Assembly (NCBI GenBank): GCA_027486755.1
Contig: JAIXOM010000011.1
Span: 1-64,000 of the forward strand
DNA: 64,000 nt
Reading direction: 5' to 3'
DNA from: Comamonadaceae bacterium
Lineage (GTDB): Bacteria; Pseudomonadota; Gammaproteobacteria; Burkholderiales; Burkholderiaceae_C
Position 1 is the stretch's first letter; each line of letters starts with the position of its first letter. Position numbers and translations under genes: made by a program. A model generated the notes under the pieces. It was not told where the DNA came from, did not search any database, and saw only the letters and a program-made list of their open reading frames with translations. Positions 15,479-24,342 of this stretch are shown piece after piece.

Positions 15479-16591
15479 TTAGCGGACCGCGCGCAGCGCG
15501 CGCGAATGCGTATGCACCGCCTCGACCAGCGCCTGCACATGCTCGGGCGGGGTGAATTGGCTGATGCCATGGCCCAGGTTGAAGATGTGGCTCGGCCCAG
15601 TTTGGCTCATGTCGGTATGCGGCGTGCCAAAACTGTCCAGCACGCTGCGCACCTGCTCGGCAATGGCCGCCGGCGGCGCAAACAGCACGTTCGGGTCGAT
15701 ATTGCCCTGCAGCGCCTTGCCCGGCCCGCCCACCGATCCACCGACCTGCGCGCGGGCCCGTCCCAGGTTGACCGTCCAGTCCAGGCCCAGCACCTCACAG
15801 TCCAGGTCGGCCATCTCAGGCAGCCACAGTCCGCCGCCCTTGGTGAACACAATGCGCGGGATCAGCGTGCCCTCGTGGCTGCGCTTGAGCTGGGCCAGCA
15901 CCCGGCGGGTGTAGTCCAGGCTAAAGCGCTGAAAAGCCCCGTCAGCGAGCACGCCACCCCAGCTGTCAAACACCATCACCGCCTGCGCGCCGGCTTCAAT
16001 TTGTGCGTTCAGGTAAGCGGCCACCGCGTCGGCGTTGATCGCCAGGATACGGTGCATCAGGTCCGGCCGGCTGTACATCAGGCTCTTGACCAGGCGGTAG
16101 TCGTCCGAGCCACCGCCTTCGACCATGTAGCAGGCCAGCGTCCAGGGGCTGCCTGAAAAGCCGATCAGCGGCACCCGGCCATTGAGCGCCCGGCGGATCG
16201 AGGTGACCGCATCAAACACATACTGCAGTTTGTGCATGTCGGGCACCGCCAGTGCGGCGACGGCCGCCTCGTCACGCACCACCTTTTCAAACTTGGGGCC
16301 CTCGCCCTGTGCAAACGACAGGCCCAGGCCCATCGCGTCGGGCACGGTCAGGATGTCGGAAAACAAGATCGCCGCGTCGAGCTTGTAGCGCTCGATTGGC
16401 TGCAAGGTCACCTCGGTGGCGTAATGAACATTCGTAGCCAGCCCCATGAAGCTGCCCGCCTTGGCCCGCGTGGCGCAGTACTCGGGCAGGTAGCGGCCCG
16501 CCTGGCGCATCAGCCAGACCGGGGTGTGCTCGGTGGCCTGGCGCAGGCAGGCGCGCAAAAAAGTGTCGTTTTGCAAAGGGGCAAAGCTCAT
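15479..16591 (-). CDS. hemE: Uroporphyrinogen decarboxylase HemE
   Basis: HemE decarboxylates the four acetate side chains of uroporphyrinogen III to give coproporphyrinogen III in haem synthesis. From the ATG at 16591 the protein has 370 residues, close to the usual 354-370. The substrate-binding [12 protein letters not shown] appears near residue 27, followed by [12 protein letters not shown] and [16 protein letters not shown]. An in-frame ATG 13 codons upstream (16630) is possible, but homologues begin with a [12 protein letters not shown]-like segment. The gene reads toward priA. Confidence 0.95.
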   Translation of the reverse strand: MSFAPLQNDTFLRACLRQATEHTPVWLMRQAGRYLPEYCATRAKAGSFMGLATNVHYATEVTLQPIERYKLDAAILFSDILTVPDAMGLGLSFAQGEGPKFEKVVRDEAAVAALAVPDMHKLQYVFDAVTSIRRALNGRVPLIGFSGSPWTLACYMVEGGGSDDYRLVKSLMYSRPDLMHRILAINADAVAAYLNAQIEAGAQAVMVFDSWGGVLADGAFQRFSLDYTRRVLAQLKRSHEGTLIPRIVFTKGGGLWLPEMADLDCEVLGLDWTVNLGRARAQVGGSVGGPGKALQGNIDPNVLFAPPAAIAEQVRSVLDSFGTPHTDMSQTGPSHIFNLGHGISQFTPPEHVQALVEAVHTHSRALRAVR

Positions 16592-16781
16592 GGAAGGACC
16601 GTTTCGTGTGGAGCTAAAGTCGACTGTCATTATCGGGCTTTGATGCGGGCCGTGGCCGAGCCCATGGGCCCCGGCCTGGCTGCGCCTGGTCGCCTGCGCG
16701 TCAGCGCAGCGGCCAAGCCTTGTTGGCGGGTAGGCGCCTGCCAGGGCGCCGCCGGCTGCTCAGAGCCCGGCCGTGGGGCTT

Positions 16782-17237
16782 TTAGCCCAGGCTGGACTGC
16801 ATTTGGCCGCCAGCCACCGCCTTGTGGTCGATCTTGATGCAGCGGTCTTGCAGGGTCACCAAGCCGGCCTCGGCCGCCTTGTGCACTGACTCGTCGTCAC
16901 GTATGCCCAGCTGCAGCCAGACGGCGCGTGCGCCTATGGTGAGCGCTTCGTCCACGATGGGCGCGATGTCTTCGCTGTTGCGAAAGCAGTTGACCAGATC
17001 GATGCGCTCGTGCTGCGCGGCTTCGCTCAGGCTGGGGTAGCACTTCTCGCCCAGCACCTGCTGGGCATTGGGGTTGATGGGGATGATGCGGTAGCCGCGT
17101 GACTGCATATATTGGGCCACGTCAAAGCTGGCGCGGTGGGGCTTGGGTGAGAGCCCGACCACCGCAATGGTGCGGCAGTTACTGAGCACCCAACTGACGC
17201 GCGCGGCGGTCGAGCTGGGCCCGGATGGCTTGGGCAT
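16782..17237 (-). CDS. CoA-binding domain protein (YccU-like)
   Basis: This 151-residue protein is a single CoA-binding Rossmann domain of the YccU/succinyl-CoA-synthetase-like family. The VVGLSPKPHRASF segment near residue 26, IPINPNAQQVLGEKCYPSL and the WLQLGIRDD motif are typical. The function in cells is not established for the family. About 190 bases without a recognised feature separate it from hemE. Confidence 0.85.
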   Translation of the reverse strand: MPKPSGPSSTAARVSWVLSNCRTIAVVGLSPKPHRASFDVAQYMQSRGYRIIPINPNAQQVLGEKCYPSLSEAAQHERIDLVNCFRNSEDIAPIVDEALTIGARAVWLQLGIRDDESVHKAAEAGLVTLQDRCIKIDHKAVAGGQMQSSLG

Positions 17238-17319
17238 GTTTGTCTCCTTGGGCGCTGCCTGGCGCCTGCTGGCTGTAATTTGTTGTTTTCGCCGGGGCGG
17301 GCGAGCCCCAAGCCCGAAT

Positions 17320-19521
17320 TTACAGCTTAGACAGGGCTTGGCGCAACTCGCTCACGCTCAAAATCTCTGAAAGCAGCACCGGCGGCCGCCCCGGCGCGTA
17401 GAGGGCGTAGACCGGCACGCCAGCGCGGCCGAGTTCGGCCAGTGCGGCGGTGACGGCGTTGTCGCGCTGGGTCCAGTCGGCCCGCAGCAGCGCCACCTGG
17501 CGCTGCTGCGCGTCGGCCAGCACCGCTGGGTGCGTGAGCACGGTCTTCTTGTTGTATTGGCAGGTGATGCACCAGGCGGCGGTAAAGTCCACCAGCACCG
17601 GCCGCCCCTGCGCAGTCAGTTGCTGGACCAGGCCAGGCCGCCAAGCCTGCCAGGGGTCGTCGCTGCTGGCTGTGGCAGGGGCGGTGCTGCTCACCACCTG
17701 GGGCGCGGCCCACCACAGCCCCCCGGCCAGGGTCAGCAGGGCCAGGGCGCCGCCGACGCGCCGACCGCGCCCCTGCAGCCCCAGGGTCCACAGCAGCAAG
17801 GCCATCAGTAGCAGCACCACCATCAGGGCGGCGACGCCGTCGATGCCGCTTTGCTGCCCGAGCACCCACATCAGCCAGATCACGGTGGCCAGCATGGGAA
17901 AGGCCATCACCTGCTTGAGACGCAGCATCCAGGGCCCGGGCTTGGGCAGGGCGCGGCCGAGGGCCGGCACTGCACTGATGAGCAGGTAGGGCAGGGCCAT
18001 GCCCAGGCCCAACATCGCAAAGATGGCCAGGCCCTGCCAGGCCGGCAGGCTCAGCGCCGCGCCCAAAGAGGCGCCCATGAAGGGGGCGGTGCAGGGCGAG
18101 GCGATGGCCACGGCCAACACGCCCGACAAGGCCGCATCGGCCGCCGGGTGCCGCCATTGCAGCGCGGCGAGCCGGCCCGGGGCCAGCTGGGTGAACTCAA
18201 ACAGGCCGGCCAGATTCAGTCCGATCAGGGTAAACAGGACGGCCAGGGCCGCCACGATGGCCGGGTTTTGCAGCTGAAAGCCCCAGCCCAGCTCTTGGCC
18301 ACCGGCGCGCAGCGCCAGCAGCAGGGCGCCGAGCGCAACAAATGACAGCAGCACGCCGGCGGTGTAGGCCAGGCCCTGCTGCAGCCGGTCGCCGCGCTGC
18401 TGCGAAAAGCCCAGCGCCTTGATGGCCAGCACCGGGAACACGCAGGGCATGAGGTTGAGAATCAGCCCGCCGAGCAGTGCCCCCAACAAGGCCAGCAGCC
18501 AGCCGGCACTGCTGGGCTCGCTGTGGGACGGGCGCTGGGCTGCTTCCTGGGCGGCGGCCTTGAGTGCGGCCTCGAGCGTGGGGGGCAGCGTGGCGGCGGC
18601 CGCCGGCGCCGGCCAGCGGCCGCTGACCGGTGCATCGATGCGCCAGGCGCGCCCGTCAGGCAGGGCCAGCACCAGCGGCAGCCGGTCGGGTCCCTCGCTG
18701 CGCAGCTTGGACAGCGGCACCTGAGCCTTCCACAGCGAGCCTTCCCAGTTTTGCTGCCAGGCGCCTGCCGTCTCAATGATCGCCGCCGTCTCGGCGAACA
18801 GCTCGAGCTTGCCGCCTCTGGCCTCGGCCGGCAGGCCGGCCAGCGTGATCTGCAGGGTTTGCTCGCGCACCTCAATGCGGCTGTCGCCGGCGGGCAGATT
18901 GCGCGGCTGCGCCGCCAGCGCCGCTTCAAATACCGCGCCATGGCTGGCGGTAGAGCTGTGCGTGGGCAGGCTCAGCACAAACTGACCGTCTTGTGGGATG
19001 CATTCGCGCCGGCACACCAGCCAGCTCGCTTGTAGCCGCAGCACCAGGGTATCGGCCTTGAAGCTGTCGGCAATGCGCAGGGGCACCGGCAGGAGTACCG
19101 TGCCCTCGTAGCCGTAATTGGCCAGCTCGCCCAGCGGGAATTTCTTCGGTGCCGGCCAGGCGATGTCGCCGGCCTGAACGCCCGCCGGTAGCGTCCACTG
19201 CAGCGTAGTCGGCAAGCCCGAGTCGCCCGGGTTTTTCCAGTAGGTGTGCCAGCCGTCCTGGTGGGTCAGCCGCAGGCCCAGCCAGACCTTGCGGCCAGGG
19301 CCTATGCCCTGCGGCGCGTGGGCCAGCAACTCGGCGCGTACCTGATCGGTGATGACCACCGCCGAGCCGGCGGCCTTGCCAGCGAGCGCCGCTTGCACGC
19401 TCTGGCTGTAGGCGCTCGGCAGGATCAGCGCAGCCAGCGCCAGGTGCGCAAGACCGGGCAGGTGGCTCAGCGTGCGCCGCACGCCGCGTAGCCAGTGCAT
19501 GGCAAGGCGTCCGCCAATCAA
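17320..19521 (-). CDS. dsbD: Thiol:disulfide interchange protein DsbD (ScsB-like N-domain)
   Basis: This inner-membrane protein passes electrons from cytoplasmic thioredoxin to periplasmic partners. In order over 733 residues come a signal peptide, a periplasmic domain with paired cysteines in CRREC, a membrane domain of about eight spans carrying the conserved cysteines in MPCVFPVLAIKALG and ASPCTAPFMGA, and a C-terminal thioredoxin-like domain with AAWCITCQYNKK. The N-terminal domain looks more like the ScsB subtype than E. coli DsbD. Its ATG overlaps the upstream gene's stop as ATGA, which supports this start, though an ATG at 19500 (MHWLRG) is possible. Confidence 0.88.
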   Translation of the reverse strand: MIGGRLAMHWLRGVRRTLSHLPGLAHLALAALILPSAYSQSVQAALAGKAAGSAVVITDQVRAELLAHAPQGIGPGRKVWLGLRLTHQDGWHTYWKNPGDSGLPTTLQWTLPAGVQAGDIAWPAPKKFPLGELANYGYEGTVLLPVPLRIADSFKADTLVLRLQASWLVCRRECIPQDGQFVLSLPTHSSTASHGAVFEAALAAQPRNLPAGDSRIEVREQTLQITLAGLPAEARGGKLELFAETAAIIETAGAWQQNWEGSLWKAQVPLSKLRSEGPDRLPLVLALPDGRAWRIDAPVSGRWPAPAAAATLPPTLEAALKAAAQEAAQRPSHSEPSSAGWLLALLGALLGGLILNLMPCVFPVLAIKALGFSQQRGDRLQQGLAYTAGVLLSFVALGALLLALRAGGQELGWGFQLQNPAIVAALAVLFTLIGLNLAGLFEFTQLAPGRLAALQWRHPAADAALSGVLAVAIASPCTAPFMGASLGAALSLPAWQGLAIFAMLGLGMALPYLLISAVPALGRALPKPGPWMLRLKQVMAFPMLATVIWLMWVLGQQSGIDGVAALMVVLLLMALLLWTLGLQGRGRRVGGALALLTLAGGLWWAAPQVVSSTAPATASSDDPWQAWRPGLVQQLTAQGRPVLVDFTAAWCITCQYNKKTVLTHPAVLADAQQRQVALLRADWTQRDNAVTAALAELGRAGVPVYALYAPGRPPVLLSEILSVSELRQALSKL

Positions 19522-20306
19522 TGGGGCGGCCAGCTGGCCTTCAGGCCAAGCTGCCAGCGCTTGTTGGCCGGCTCGTTGACGAGGCGCGGTCCGCCATTGA
19601 CGGTGTCAGACTTGTCGACCTGGGTGTAGCGCAGGTAGGGTTCTAGCGTCAGACCGCGCTCGGCCGCCCAGCTGCCCTGCAGTTGCAGGTACCAGCCTGA
19701 GGTTTGCTTGTTGGTGGTGTCGCGCCAGGCGCTGCTCACCTGCGAGAGGTAGGAGTGTTGGCGGCCCTGCAGCAGAACTCCCAGGTCGAGCTGATAGCTC
19801 TGCACTTTAGGCAGCACGTCCCAGTTCAGGCCCTTGCGCCACTGCAGCGCCAGCCAGGCCGACTGGTTCAAGCGTTCGTAGCCTCTGACCGTGCCAGCCT
19901 GCAGCTCACCTCTGATATCGGTATAGCTGTGCTGCAAAGCCAGCCCGGCATACAGTCCACGGTTGGCGGTGGTGGGCACCAGTTGATAGAGCGCCCTTGC
20001 GCGCAGATCGAAGGTTTGACGATCACTCAGCGTGCCGTCGCTGCTGCTGTAGTCCTGCGCGCCGATCAGGCCGTCAGCCTCCAGCTGTACCCGGGGCAGG
20101 CCCCTCAGATCGCTCATGCGCAAGTGCAGGCCCAGCTCGGGGCCGGTGATTTTCATGCCTATGCTGGGCTCGCTGTAGCGGCTGGCTGCGGCGCTGCTGG
20201 ACCATTGCAGCCGGGCCCAGGGGGCGTCTGTCGTCGGGGTCTGGGCTTGCGCCGATGCCGACAGAAGGCCGAGGACGGCGATGAGGGAATGGGTGAGGGT
20301 GCGCAT
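19518..20306 (-). CDS. Predicted outer-membrane beta-barrel protein
   Basis: I do not recognise a named family. The 262 residues begin with a clear signal peptide (MRTLTHSLIAVLGLL, cleavage near AQAQT). They continue with alternating hydrophobic/polar stretches rich in aromatic residues, such as YAGLALQHSYTDIRG and GWYLQLQGSWAAE, as in outer-membrane barrels, and end near a terminal aromatic. It overlaps dsbD by four bases, so the two are probably co-transcribed. A transport or porin role is possible but unproven. Confidence 0.65.
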   Translation of the reverse strand: MRTLTHSLIAVLGLLSASAQAQTPTTDAPWARLQWSSSAAASRYSEPSIGMKITGPELGLHLRMSDLRGLPRVQLEADGLIGAQDYSSSDGTLSDRQTFDLRARALYQLVPTTANRGLYAGLALQHSYTDIRGELQAGTVRGYERLNQSAWLALQWRKGLNWDVLPKVQSYQLDLGVLLQGRQHSYLSQVSSAWRDTTNKQTSGWYLQLQGSWAAERGLTLEPYLRYTQVDKSDTVNGGPRLVNEPANKRWQLGLKASWPPH

Positions 20307-20460
20307 GGGGGTAAATCCTAACCGGTCTGGCCCTTGCTGTCAGCGCTCGGCCCTGGCTGCCCTTGAGAACAGGGGCCTTGGCGCAAGACAGGGAAAGTCG
20401 GCCCGGGGCCATTGCGCCAGCTTGGCCTTGCGCTCAGGCCTGCCGCCAGATAATCCGGCC

Positions 20461-22131
20461 ATGCCTTTTGCCAGCGCGCCTTCGACTCCAGCGATGCCGG
20501 CGCCGCGCATTGTGCTGGCCACCCTCAACGCCCGCTTCATCCATGCCAGCCTGGGGCTGCGCTGCCTGCTGGCCAATATGGACAGGCATGGCCGGCCCGG
20601 CCTGCGGGCGCAAACCCTGCTGTGCGAGTTCACCCTGGCGCAAAAGCCGGTGCATATTGCCGAACAATTGCTGGCCTTGCAGCCGCAGGTCATCGGCCTG
20701 GGGGTGTACATCTGGAACGCGGTGCCCACCTTGCAGTTGGTGCGCTTGCTCAAGGCGCTGGCACCCAGCATCAAGATTGTCTTGGGCGGGCCCGAAGTCA
20801 GCCACGAGGTCGATCAGCAGGAGATCTGCCGCCTGGCTGACCATGTGGTGACCGGTTGGGGCGATGTCAGCTTTCCCCGCCTGTGCCGCGATCTATTGGA
20901 TGGGCCGCAGCCCCTGATGAAGGTCATCGCGGGCGAGCAGCCCCCTTTGGCCGAGCTCAACCTTCCCTATGACGAGTACAGCACGAGCGACCTGAGCGAG
21001 CGCCTGCTGTATGTGGAGGCCTCGCGGGGTTGCCCTTATCGCTGCGAGTTTTGCCTGAGCGCCCTGGACAAGACCGCCTGGCCCTTCGAACTCGATGCCA
21101 TGCTCGCCGAGCTGAAGTCTTTGTACGAGCGTGGTGCCCGGCAGTTCAAGTTTGTCGACCGCACTTTTAATTTGCGCATCGAGCAGGCCAGTGCCATCTT
21201 GCGGTTTTTCCTCGACCGCATGGGCAGGCCTGATGGCAGCGTGCCCGAGCGCAGCGATTTGTTCGTGCATTTTGAATTGGTGCCCGACAAGCTGCCCGAT
21301 GCGCTCAAAGCCCTGATCGCGCAGTTCCCCGAGGGCTCGCTGCAGTTCGAGGTGGGCATACAGAGTTTTAACCCGCAGGTGCAGCAGCGCATTTCGCGCA
21401 AGCAGGACAACCGGCTGACCGAAGACAACCTGCGCTGGCTGCTCGCCCACAGCCGCGCCCATGTGCATGCCGACCTGATCTTCGGGCTGCCCGGCGAGAC
21501 ACTGGAGAGCTTTGCCGATGGCTTTGACCGGCTCTATGCCATCGGCCCGCATGAAATTCAGCTGGGCATCTTGAAGCGCTTGCGCGGCGCGCCGATAGCC
21601 CGCCATACCGAGGCGGCCGGCATGGTCTACGACAGCGAGCCGCCGTACGCCATCTTGCGCAATGACTGCCTGGACTTCGCCACGGTGCAGCGGGTGGTGC
21701 GGCTGGCGCGCTACTGGGACTTGCTGGCCAACAGCGGCCGTTTTTCGCAAAGCTTGCGGCTGCTGCTGGCCGGGCCCTCGGCCTTTGCCGCTTTTTTGCA
21801 GTGGAGCGACTGGCTCTGGCAGCGCAGCGGCAAGACGCATGAATTTGCCCACGAGGCCCTGGTCGATCTGCTCTTTGAACATTTGGTGCAAGTGCGCGCT
21901 CTGCCAGCCGAGCCGGTGACGCAAGCCCTGCTGGCCGACTACCTGGCCAGCGGCGCCCGCGGCAAGCCGCGCTGCCTGGCCCAGCCGCTGGCGGCCCGCG
22001 AAGCGGGGCGGGGCCGCAGCCCGAGCGCTGGCGCCGTTCAGGCCAGCCGGGCGGCGCGTCAGGCTCGCCATGCGAGCCAGGCTCAGCAGGACACCGACCT
22101 TCAGGCGCGCCAGGCTCAGTCCCAGACCTGA
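20461..22131 (+). CDS. B12-binding-domain radical SAM protein (DUF4080 type)
   Basis: From the ATG at 20461 the protein has 556 residues. An N-terminal cobalamin-binding-like domain (VLATLNARFIHASLGLRCLL, GLGVYIWNAVPTLQL, VLGGPEVSHE) is followed by a radical SAM core with SRGCPYRCEFCLSALD, a CxxxCxxC cluster site. The reaction is unknown for this family. Residues after about 500 form an Ala/Arg/Gln-rich tail of low complexity, perhaps disordered. In-frame codons upstream to 20281 overlap the divergent barrel gene and look non-native, so I excluded them. Confidence 0.82.
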   Translation: MPFASAPSTPAMPAPRIVLATLNARFIHASLGLRCLLANMDRHGRPGLRAQTLLCEFTLAQKPVHIAEQLLALQPQVIGLGVYIWNAVPTLQLVRLLKALAPSIKIVLGGPEVSHEVDQQEICRLADHVVTGWGDVSFPRLCRDLLDGPQPLMKVIAGEQPPLAELNLPYDEYSTSDLSERLLYVEASRGCPYRCEFCLSALDKTAWPFELDAMLAELKSLYERGARQFKFVDRTFNLRIEQASAILRFFLDRMGRPDGSVPERSDLFVHFELVPDKLPDALKALIAQFPEGSLQFEVGIQSFNPQVQQRISRKQDNRLTEDNLRWLLAHSRAHVHADLIFGLPGETLESFADGFDRLYAIGPHEIQLGILKRLRGAPIARHTEAAGMVYDSEPPYAILRNDCLDFATVQRVVRLARYWDLLANSGRFSQSLRLLLAGPSAFAAFLQWSDWLWQRSGKTHEFAHEALVDLLFEHLVQVRALPAEPVTQALLADYLASGARGKPRCLAQPLAAREAGRGRSPSAGAVQASRAARQARHASQAQQDTDLQARQAQSQT

Positions 22132-22169
22132 GCCAGCCTGACCGTCTTCAGTGCGTTAACCTATGCCCC

Positions 22170-22967
22170 ATGAGTGCTAAATTGCCCCGCTACTGGGCCC
22201 ACCTGAAAAGTCCGGATTTCGCCCGGCTCGATGCAGCCCGCACCGTTGCGGTCCTGCCCGTGGCCGCCTGCGAGCAGCATGGCCCCCATCTGCCGCTGAG
22301 TGTGGATGTCGATCTGCTCGAAGGCGTACTCGCCCACAGCCTGCCGCATCTGCCCGAAGGCTCGCCGGTGCTGATCCTGCCGACCCAGAGCGTGGGCCGC
22401 AGCATTGAGCATGAGTCCTTTGCCGGCACGCTGGGCGTGGACAGCGCCGCCTTGATCGCCCACTGGCTGGACCTGGGGCGCAGCGTGGCGCGCGCCGGTG
22501 TCAAAAAGCTGGTGCTGCTCAATGCGCACGGCGGTAATGTGTCCACCCTGGACATCGTCGGTCGGGAACTGCGGGCCCGCCATGGCCTGACGGTGTGGAT
22601 GGTCCACACCTTTGCCCTGAAGCTGCCGGCCGCGGTACAGGCCCTGTTCCCCCCCGAGGAACACCGTTTCGGCGCGCACGGCGGCGATATCGAAACTTCC
22701 ATGATGCTGGCCCTGCACCCCGAGCGGGTGGACATGGCGCTGGCCCGCAACTTTGCCTCCAGCAGCCAGCAGCGCGCCCAACGCTACCCTGTGCTCGGCG
22801 ATGGCCAGAGCGCCAAGCTGGCCTGGGCGGTGCAAGACCTCAACCCCCTGGGCGCGGCCGGCAACGCCGCCGCGGCCACCGCCGACAAAGGCCGCGCTGT
22901 GCTGCAGGCCAGCGCCCAGGTGCTGGCCCGTTTGCTGACCGAGGCCTGCGAACTGGCGCCCCTGTAA
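22170..22967 (+). CDS. Creatininase-family amidohydrolase
   Basis: The 265-residue protein belongs to the creatininase family of metal-dependent amidohydrolases. Metal ligands are visible in CEQHGPHLPLSVDVD near residue 32, NAHGGN near 119 and HGGDIETSMML near 170. Members act on creatinine, formylated pterins or peptides in cofactor maturation; nothing nearby fixes the substrate. It is followed after 14 bases by cutA, which suggests a small operon. Confidence 0.87.
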   Translation: MSAKLPRYWAHLKSPDFARLDAARTVAVLPVAACEQHGPHLPLSVDVDLLEGVLAHSLPHLPEGSPVLILPTQSVGRSIEHESFAGTLGVDSAALIAHWLDLGRSVARAGVKKLVLLNAHGGNVSTLDIVGRELRARHGLTVWMVHTFALKLPAAVQALFPPEEHRFGAHGGDIETSMMLALHPERVDMALARNFASSSQQRAQRYPVLGDGQSAKLAWAVQDLNPLGAAGNAAAATADKGRAVLQASAQVLARLLTEACELAPL

Positions 22968-22981
22968 GCAGGAGGCGAGCG

Positions 22982-23314
22982 ATGAGCGAGTTTTGCGTGG
23001 TCACCACCACCACCGACAACCCGGACCATGCCCGTGCCCTGGCCGGGCAGATCGTCGAACACCGCCTGGGCGCCTGTGTGCAGATCCAGCCCATCGAGAG
23101 CCACTATGTCTGGCAAGGGCGCCAGGAGCAGGCCAGCGAATGGCAGCTGAGCATCAAGACCCGCAGCGCGCTGTATGACACGCTGGAGCGCTTCATCCGT
23201 GCCCGCCATCATTACGAGACCCCGCAGCTGCTGTGTACCCCGGTGCTGGCCGGGCAGGCCGACTACCTGGCCTGGATCAGGCAGGAAACCCAGGGGCCGG
23301 GCCAGCAGGCTTGA
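22982..23314 (+). CDS. cutA: CutA-family divalent-ion tolerance protein
   Basis: CutA is a small trimeric protein linked to copper tolerance and membrane-protein folding, with unclear mechanism. The 110 residues start at 22982 after an AGGAGG site and contain the family segments VTTTTDNPDHARALA, HRLGACVQI and YVWQG. The length matches the family. In many bacteria cutA stands beside dsbD; here dsbD lies about 3.5 kb away on the other strand. Confidence 0.92.
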   Translation: MSEFCVVTTTTDNPDHARALAGQIVEHRLGACVQIQPIESHYVWQGRQEQASEWQLSIKTRSALYDTLERFIRARHHYETPQLLCTPVLAGQADYLAWIRQETQGPGQQA

Positions 23315-23404
23315 GGCCCGCTCCTGAGCTGCGCTGCGGCTTGCGCGAGAACCCCCGCTGGCTGGGCGAGGCCCCGCTCAGCCCAGGCCTACACTGTCGG
23401 ACTC

Positions 23405-24322
23405 ATGGCCAAGCCTTCCTCGCCTTCTTCAGCACGCGCTGCCCCGCGGCCCGCTTTGCAGCCGCAGATTGCCGAGCTGCGGCCAGGCCAGTCCGTCGAG
23501 CTGCTCAAAGAGCTGCACATCCTCACCCGCGAGGGCAAGCTCAATCAAGACACCCGGCGCAAGCTCAAGCAGGTGTACCACCTTTACCAGTTCATCGAGC
23601 CCTTGCTCGATGAGGTGCACGGCCGCCAGGCGGGCCCTGTGCTGGTCGACCATGGGGCCGGCAAGTCCTACCTGGGCTTCATCCTCTACGACCTGTACTA
23701 CAACGCCCGGCGCGCCGCCCGCTCTGAACCCGGCGCTCTGGGTCGCATCATTGGGGTGGAGACGCGCAGCGAGCTGGTGCTCAAGTCGCGCGAGCTGGCC
23801 CAGCGCCTGGGTTTTGAGCGCATGGAGTTTCTCAACCTGTCGGTACAGCAAGCCCAAAGCGCTGAGCAGATGCCGGCGCAGGTGGACATCGTCACCGCCT
23901 TGCATGCTTGCGATACTGCCACCGACGACGCCATCGCTTTCGGCCTTGCGCACCAGGCCCGACACATGGTGCTGGTGCCCTGCTGCCAGGCCGAGGTGGC
24001 CGGGGTGTTGCGGCAGTCCAAGGCCCTGTCGATCAAGCGCAGCCCCTTGGCCGAGCTCTGGCGCCATCCCCTGCACACCCGCGAATTTGGCAGTCAGATC
24101 ACCAACGTGCTGCGCTGCCTGCAGTTGCAGGCTCATGGCTATGCAGTGACGGTGACGGAATTGGTGGGCTGGGAGCACTCGATGAAAAACGAGCTGATTC
24201 TGGCCAGCCGCAGCGCACAGCCCCAGCCGGCGCAGGCACGAATGGCGGCCGAGCGGCTGCAAGTGCTGTTGGCAGAGTTCGGCCTGTCTAAGCTGGATGG
24301 ACGCTTTGCAGTGCCAGCCTGA
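23405..24322 (+). CDS. Class I SAM-dependent methyltransferase
   Basis: The 305-residue protein matches the Methyltransf_32-like class I methyltransferases. The SAM-binding motif I is VDHGAGKSYLGF near residue 80, an acidic residue follows in IIGVETRSELV, and HACDTATDDAI and VPCCQAE provide later motifs. Related proteins include uncharacterised bacterial and GSTCD-like methyltransferases. The substrate is unknown. It is convergent with the CoA ligase. Confidence 0.8.
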   Translation: MAKPSSPSSARAAPRPALQPQIAELRPGQSVELLKELHILTREGKLNQDTRRKLKQVYHLYQFIEPLLDEVHGRQAGPVLVDHGAGKSYLGFILYDLYYNARRAARSEPGALGRIIGVETRSELVLKSRELAQRLGFERMEFLNLSVQQAQSAEQMPAQVDIVTALHACDTATDDAIAFGLAHQARHMVLVPCCQAEVAGVLRQSKALSIKRSPLAELWRHPLHTREFGSQITNVLRCLQLQAHGYAVTVTELVGWEHSMKNELILASRSAQPQPAQARMAAERLQVLLAEFGLSKLDGRFAVPA

Positions 24323-24342
24323 GGGCTGCGGCGCTTATCTGC